From positions 62,001 through 126,000 of the forward strand of contig CACNTB010000001.1 of assembly GCA_902623305.1 (NCBI GenBank): 64,000 nucleotides of DNA, in the 5' to 3' direction. Numbering within the stretch: the stretch's first letter is position 1; every line of letters starts with the position of its first letter. A program made the translations under genes and the position numbers. Source of the stretch: an uncultured Pelagibacteraceae bacterium (GTDB taxonomy: Bacteria > Pseudomonadota > Alphaproteobacteria > Pelagibacterales > Pelagibacteraceae). Positions 60,026-64,000 of the stretch are shown one piece after another. Under the pieces are notes generated by a model, which searched no databases, was not told the DNA's origin, and saw only the letters and a list, made by a program, of their open reading frames with translations.

Positions 60026-61105
60026 ATGGATGTGTTTTTACCAATAGCTCAAGTTTTTGTTAATCCAATAGAAATACTTTTATTAAGTGCAATTGTAGGA
60101 GTTCTCTCAGGTTTATTTGGTGTAGGTGGGGGTTTTTTAATGACTCCATTTTTAATTTTTTTAGGCATTCCTCCAGCATATGCTGTCGCAAATGAAGCAA
60201 ATAATATTTTGGCTACCTCTGTTTCAGGATCTACGACTCATTATTTAAAAAACACTTTAGATTATAAAATGGGTTCAATGATTGTGATTGGAGGGGTAAT
60301 CGGAACTTCATTAGGAATTTATACTTTTACATATTTTAAAGGTATTGGAAAAATTGATACAGTAATCTCTTTGGCTTATATGTATATATTAGCTATTATT
60401 GGGACTTTAATGTTAGTGGAGAGTCTTGGAGAAATAGATAAAGAAAAAAGAAACGTGGTAGTTAAAAAAAAATTACACGTTCATTATTGGATACACGGTC
60501 TTCCATTAAGAATGAGATTTCCAAAGTCTAAATTGTATGAGAGTATTTTTACTCCAATTATAATTGGTCTTTTAGTTGGTTTTATTGCAGCTATCATGGG
60601 AATTGGAGGAGCGTTTATTTTAGTTCCAGCAATGATTTATATAATTAAGATGCCTACTAAATTAGTTCCTGGCACTTCTTTATTTGTAACAATTTTTGTA
60701 AGTGTAGTTGTTACTTTTCTTCATTCATTTAATTATGGATCTATAGATTTGTTATTAGTTCTAATGTTAGTTGTTGGATCAATTATAGGAGTTCAAGTTG
60801 GGCAAAAGTTAGGAGAGAGAATTGACAGTTCTGGTTTAAGAGCTTTATTAGCAATTTTGTTATTGATAGTTGGTATAGCAATAGCATATGATACTTTTTT
60901 TGCAGATCAGAATATTAATGGAGCTGCAAATGCAACTAGCTCAAATTTAAATTTATTTTCTCAATTTATAATTGATTTTTCAACCGAGATGCCTTTCTTT
61001 TATGGACTATTTACAATTATGTTTGCAATTATTTTAGGTGTTGGAGCTGCATTTATTAGACGGTTTATCTCAAATTTAAGAAAAAAATTATTAATAAAAT
61101 CTTAA
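60026..61105 (+). CDS. TSUP family permease, putative sulfite exporter (TauE/SafE)
   Basis: Integral membrane protein of 359 residues with about eight or nine hydrophobic helices, and a central cytosolic stretch (VVKKKLHVHYWIHGLPLRMR). The TSUP motif occurs twice: GVLSGLFGVGGGFLMTPFLI near residue 25 and GFIAAIMGIGGAFILVPAMI near residue 187. Located between apr and suy genes, it is the best candidate for exporting sulfite from sulfonate breakdown. Confidence 0.88.
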   Translation: MDVFLPIAQVFVNPIEILLLSAIVGVLSGLFGVGGGFLMTPFLIFLGIPPAYAVANEANNILATSVSGSTTHYLKNTLDYKMGSMIVIGGVIGTSLGIYTFTYFKGIGKIDTVISLAYMYILAIIGTLMLVESLGEIDKEKRNVVVKKKLHVHYWIHGLPLRMRFPKSKLYESIFTPIIIGLLVGFIAAIMGIGGAFILVPAMIYIIKMPTKLVPGTSLFVTIFVSVVVTFLHSFNYGSIDLLLVLMLVVGSIIGVQVGQKLGERIDSSGLRALLAILLLIVGIAIAYDTFFADQNINGAANATSSNLNLFSQFIIDFSTEMPFFYGLFTIMFAIILGVGAAFIRRFISNLRKKLLIKS

Positions 61106-62187
61106 ATTAAAAAATTTTTTAAAGTTTCTATATATATTAAACTAATAATTCCTACTGTTATGGCTGCAATCAAACCAACCACAAATGGTTTGTACCCCAT
61201 TGATTTAAGTTCATTTAGGTTTATTGAAATTCCTACAGCTGCCATCGCCATTGTCAAAAAAACAGTTGTTAAAACTTTTAAATATTCAATAAATTTAGAC
61301 CAAGCATAAAAATTATCACTTTCAATTGAAAAGAACTGATCTCCCAAATTTCTCAAAATTATCATTCCAATGAAGCCAATTACAAAGTATGGAAAAATGT
61401 TTAATATTGAGTATTTTTGTCCTTTAAATTCACCACTATTGTATAGGAAAGCAAATAAAGGAATTAAAATTACTAGAAAAGTGTTTCTAATTAATTTTGT
61501 TACTGTTGCCACGTCTAAAGTTTCAGGATTACTAAATTGTTGATCATAAATTAATCCTGCAGCAGCAACCTGAGATGTTTCATGAATTGAGGTTCCTAAG
61601 AACAATCCAGCTTCTAGAGCATTATTATCAAAATACCACTCTGCAAAATAAGGGTAAACCAGCATGGCAATCACCCCAAAAAATGTAATATTGGCTATAG
61701 CATAAGCAACTTCTGTTTTTTTTGCATTGATAACTGGAGCAGTTGCAACAATTGCAGTAGCACCACAAACGCTAGTACCAATAGCAATAAGGTAAGACAT
61801 TTTTGATGATATAGATACCTTCTTAATGAGAAGTTTAATTAAGATTAATACTCCTAAAATACAACAAATCACAAGAGGAATTGCAACAGAACCAAATTTT
61901 ATTAAATCAGCAAAACTTAATCTGATACCTAAAAAAATTATTCCTAATTTTAAAATATATTGTTGAGTAAAATCTAAACCAATCATCATTCCTGGACGAG
62001 GTGTAAACGCGTTACCCATGATTATTCCAAGTAAAATTGCAATCAACACTGTTGAAATTGGACTTTTTTGAGTATTAAAAATCTCAATAGCAATTAAATT
62101 ATTTATACCTTGTGCAAACAAACAGAAGACTAACGCTAAAACTAGACCAGGAATAATTATTTTGAAATTTTGAAATTTTGATAGCAC
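61102..62187 (-). CDS. YeiH/UPF0324 family putative sulfate exporter
   Basis: Integral membrane protein of 361 residues with about ten helices. It has MGNAFTPRPGMMIGLDF, KLGIIFLGIRLSF, IGTSVCGATAIVATAPVI and GTSIHETSQVAAAG, all family blocks (PSE1-like family). It is last in the suyA-suyB-yeiH-like minus-strand unit, 12 bases after suyB. Annotated in other genomes as putative sulfate exporter; direct evidence for this family is thin. Confidence 0.87.
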   Translation of the reverse strand: MLSKFQNFKIIIPGLVLALVFCLFAQGINNLIAIEIFNTQKSPISTVLIAILLGIIMGNAFTPRPGMMIGLDFTQQYILKLGIIFLGIRLSFADLIKFGSVAIPLVICCILGVLILIKLLIKKVSISSKMSYLIAIGTSVCGATAIVATAPVINAKKTEVAYAIANITFFGVIAMLVYPYFAEWYFDNNALEAGLFLGTSIHETSQVAAAGLIYDQQFSNPETLDVATVTKLIRNTFLVILIPLFAFLYNSGEFKGQKYSILNIFPYFVIGFIGMIILRNLGDQFFSIESDNFYAWSKFIEYLKVLTTVFLTMAMAAVGISINLNELKSMGYKPFVVGLIAAITVGIISLIYIETLKNFLI

Positions 62188-62199
62188 AGTGAAAGTTTT

Positions 62200-63366
62200 T
62201 TATGCACTTCTATAAAGCTTTGTCATCACAAATTCTCTGTGACCTAAAGCTTCAGCACAAGTTAATCTTCCGTTTGCTACCCTTAAAGTTGTTTTAATTA
62301 GTTCGTCACCAGCATCAGACATATTTATTTCTCTAGATAATAATTTAGAAACATCGCAATCTACATGTTCACTCATACTTTTCGCTGTTAATGGATTAGC
62401 AGTGAGTTTTACAACTGGCTCTATTGGATTCCCAATAATATTCCCTTGTCCTGTTGGAAATAGATGAATATTAAATCCACCTGCTGCTTGCAGTGTTACA
62501 CATTCTGCTGCGGCTGATGATGTATCCATAAAATATAAACCAGGTCCTTTTGTTGGTTCTTCAGCTGGTTCTAATACATCAATAAATTTTAAATTTCCAA
62601 TTTTTTGAAAATTTCCAAATGCTTTTTCTTCAATTGTAGTAAGCCCTCCAGCAATGTTACCAGCAGTAGGTTGACTCTCTGATAAATCATCTGTTGCTTC
62701 TTTTAATATAAAGTCATTATAGTTATTCCAAGTTTTCATAAATTTTGCTGAAACTTCTTGTGTTATCCCTCTAGTAGCGCAAACCTCTTCAGCGCCTGTA
62801 AGTTCAGATGTTTCTCCAAAACATAAATGCACACCTAGTGGCTCAAGCTTTTCCATTAAGTTACCAACTGTAGGATTTGATGCCAAACCTGAAGTTGTGT
62901 CTGACTCACCACATTTTACTGAAATCCATAAATCACTTATAGGACATTCTTCTCTTTGGATTTCAGATGCCCATTGAGAAAATTCTTGCGCTTTTTTGGA
63001 AGCTTTCATGATTGTGCCAATGTCACCTGTTCTTTCAATATGAAATCCTTCTACAGGTTTCCCAGTTTTGGCTATACCGTCCACAATTTTTTGTGTCCAT
63101 TTTGGCTCAATACCGATTACAATAACTGCTGCTACATTTGGGTTACTTCCAGTGCCAATCATTGTTCTAAAGTGTAATTCTAAATCTGCTCCAAATTGTA
63201 AACGCCCATAAGAGTGAGGTAGCGCTATAGTTCCTTTAATATTATTTGCAACTGCTTCAGCGCATGCATTTGATATATCATCTACTGGAAGAATGATTAC
63301 GTGATTTCTGGTACCAGCTCTGCCGTTTTCTCTTTTATAACCTAAAAAGCTCTTTGGGATTTCCAT
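62200..63366 (-). CDS. suyB: (2R)-3-sulfolactate sulfo-lyase, large subunit SuyB
   Basis: Cytosolic lyase of 388 residues that splits sulfolactate into pyruvate and sulfite. It belongs to the altronate/galactarate dehydratase C-terminal family: [20 protein letters not shown] at the N terminus, [20 protein letters not shown] near residue 170, and [12 protein letters not shown]. The alternative, a UxaA-like dehydratase, is made less likely by the split small SAF subunit, by xsc divergent next to it, and by the apr genes nearby. Confidence 0.85.
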   Translation of the reverse strand: MEIPKSFLGYKRENGRAGTRNHVIILPVDDISNACAEAVANNIKGTIALPHSYGRLQFGADLELHFRTMIGTGSNPNVAAVIVIGIEPKWTQKIVDGIAKTGKPVEGFHIERTGDIGTIMKASKKAQEFSQWASEIQREECPISDLWISVKCGESDTTSGLASNPTVGNLMEKLEPLGVHLCFGETSELTGAEEVCATRGITQEVSAKFMKTWNNYNDFILKEATDDLSESQPTAGNIAGGLTTIEEKAFGNFQKIGNLKFIDVLEPAEEPTKGPGLYFMDTSSAAAECVTLQAAGGFNIHLFPTGQGNIIGNPIEPVVKLTANPLTAKSMSEHVDCDVSKLLSREINMSDAGDELIKTTLRVANGRLTCAEALGHREFVMTKLYRSA

Positions 63367-63370
63367 AGTA

Positions 63371-63655
63371 TTACCACTTCTTTGTTTTTACATTGTGAAC
63401 ATGTACATGTTCACCTTTTTTTATTGATTTAACCACTTTACCAATATCATGACCATATTTTAATATTGTATCTCCCTCGTTTAAGTCAACCATTGCAATT
63501 TTGTGACCTAAGGGAATTTCATCCTCAGATTTAATCGTAGTCGAGCTATCATCCTCCATTATCCAGCATGAGCAATCTTGATTTGGAGTAATTTTCTCAA
63601 TAACTACTACCCCAACATTGTCTTTTTTATCGTGAATTATAATATCAGTTGCCAT
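63371..63655 (-). CDS. suyA: Sulfolactate sulfo-lyase small subunit SuyA (SAF domain)
   Basis: A 94-residue SAF-domain protein. It starts [20 protein letters not shown] and has [16 protein letters not shown] (PxGHK, the SAF-type signature of UxaA/GarD N-terminal parts), with [10 protein letters not shown]. It lies 4 bases upstream of suyB and is divergent from xsc across a 114-base region that holds an inverted repeat. Confidence 0.87.
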   Translation of the reverse strand: MATDIIIHDKKDNVGVVVIEKITPNQDCSCWIMEDDSSTTIKSEDEIPLGHKIAMVDLNEGDTILKYGHDIGKVVKSIKKGEHVHVHNVKTKKW

Positions 63656-63670
63656 TTATAAAATGTCGAT

Positions 63671-63723
63671 TTGTTTGTTTGAAATTTGTAAAAACTTATA
63701 TATTAATCCCAAAAAACAAACAA
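63671..63723. promoter_or_regulatory. 10-bp inverted repeat between suyA and xsc
   Basis: TTGTTTGTTT (63671-63680) has its exact reverse complement AAACAAACAA at 63714-63723, 33 bases apart, in the divergent promoter region of suyAB and xsc. Outside the repeats TCG precedes the first and CGA follows the second, so the symmetry may extend further with a two-base offset. It may be an operator for a sulfonate-responsive regulator. Confidence 0.4.
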
Positions 63724-63769
63724 CGAATTATATAAATTTATTATATTTACTTTAAAGGGGTTTAGTCTT

Positions 63770-64000
63770 ATGACAAAAATGACAACAGAAGAAGCTTTTG
63801 TAAAAGTTTTACAGATGCACGGCATTGAACATGCTTTTGGAATTATTGGATCAGCTTTTATGCCAATTTCAGATATTTTTCCAGATGCAGGTATTACTTT
63901 TTGGGATGTTGCTCATGAAACTAACGGTGGTTTAATTGCTGATGGTTATACAAGAGCTACTGGTAAAATGTCAATGGTTATTGCTCAGAACGGACCTGGA
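63770..64000 (+). CDS. xsc: Sulfoacetaldehyde acetyltransferase, 3' end outside window
   Basis: First 77 residues of a TPP-dependent enzyme. The visible part, MTTEEAFVKVLQMHGIEHAF then GSAFMPISDIFPDAG, HETNGGLIADGYTRATGKMS and AQNGPG, matches Xsc closely, including HETN in which the activating Glu lies. Xsc converts sulfoacetaldehyde and phosphate to acetyl phosphate and sulfite. Strong ribosome binding site AAAGGGG lies 9 bases before ATG. The protein continues past the window end. Confidence 0.9.
   Translation, partial: MTKMTTEEAFVKVLQMHGIEHAFGIIGSAFMPISDIFPDAGITFWDVAHETNGGLIADGYTRATGKMSMVIAQNGPG

Overview
The window reads as a stretch of an alphaproteobacterial genome of the SAR11 clade (Pelagibacterales, 'Candidatus Pelagibacter'-like). 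The support is very high A+T, almost no intergenic space, many 1-4 base gene overlaps, a TPP riboswitch directly before a ThiV-type sodium:solute symporter, aprM-aprB-aprA dissimilatory-type APS reductase genes, and a heavy load of binding-protein-dependent transporters. This placement is inferred from gene content and style, not from a marker-gene phylogeny. I saw no rRNA, tRNA, CRISPR array, transposase, integrase or phage gene.

Region 1 (1-23,320) is a carbohydrate island. It holds an inositol-type diketone hydrolase (IolD), two Gfo/Idh/MocA dehydrogenases, an HpcH/HpaI aldolase, an aldehyde dehydrogenase, a D-2-hydroxyacid dehydrogenase, a ribose/fructose-type ABC importer with FucU/RbsD mutarotase and ribokinase, a PdxA2-like dehydrogenase, a TctCBA-type tripartite transporter, a short-chain dehydrogenase, a ROK kinase, and a glucose-type (CUT1) ABC importer with a XylB-like sugar dehydrogenase and an aldose 1-epimerase. 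Each of the three periplasmic binding-protein genes is followed by an intrinsic terminator. One of those terminators lies inside the 5' end of tctB.

Region 2 (23,400-31,450) carries a pentapeptide-repeat protein, the riboswitch and thiV, a periplasmic thioredoxin, an ABC-2 exporter, isocitrate lyase (aceA), and a divergent ScfR-type regulator with a duplicated helix-turn-helix. Six copies of an 8-base box lie between aceA and the regulator.

Region 3 (31,450-56,160) is mostly housekeeping: TSUP permease, SOUL protein, tesA/ybbA/ybbP, SRAP protein, DEAD-box helicase, YajQ, RseP, HU, AmtB, Bcp, rhodanese, RecX, CysQ, MnmA, MetC-like lyase, MFS carrier, PabB-PabA-PabC-like genes and HIT. Several very small genes hide here, including a 27-residue, extremely basic peptide, a DUF3553 protein, and one-helix or two-helix membrane proteins.

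Region 4 (56,270-64,000) is a sulfur module: AprM/AprB/AprA, a TauE-like TSUP permease, a YeiH-family putative exporter, sulfolactate sulfo-lyase SuyA/SuyB, and the start of sulfoacetaldehyde acetyltransferase (xsc). Together these suggest that C2/C3 sulfonates are desulfonated to sulfite, which is oxidised through APS or exported.

The most rewarding places for a second look are the long-range leader helix before the sugar-binding-protein gene at 9,119, the terminator inside tctB, the box cluster before the duplicated-HTH regulator, the 27-residue basic peptide, and the wobble-paired RNA hairpin after amtB.
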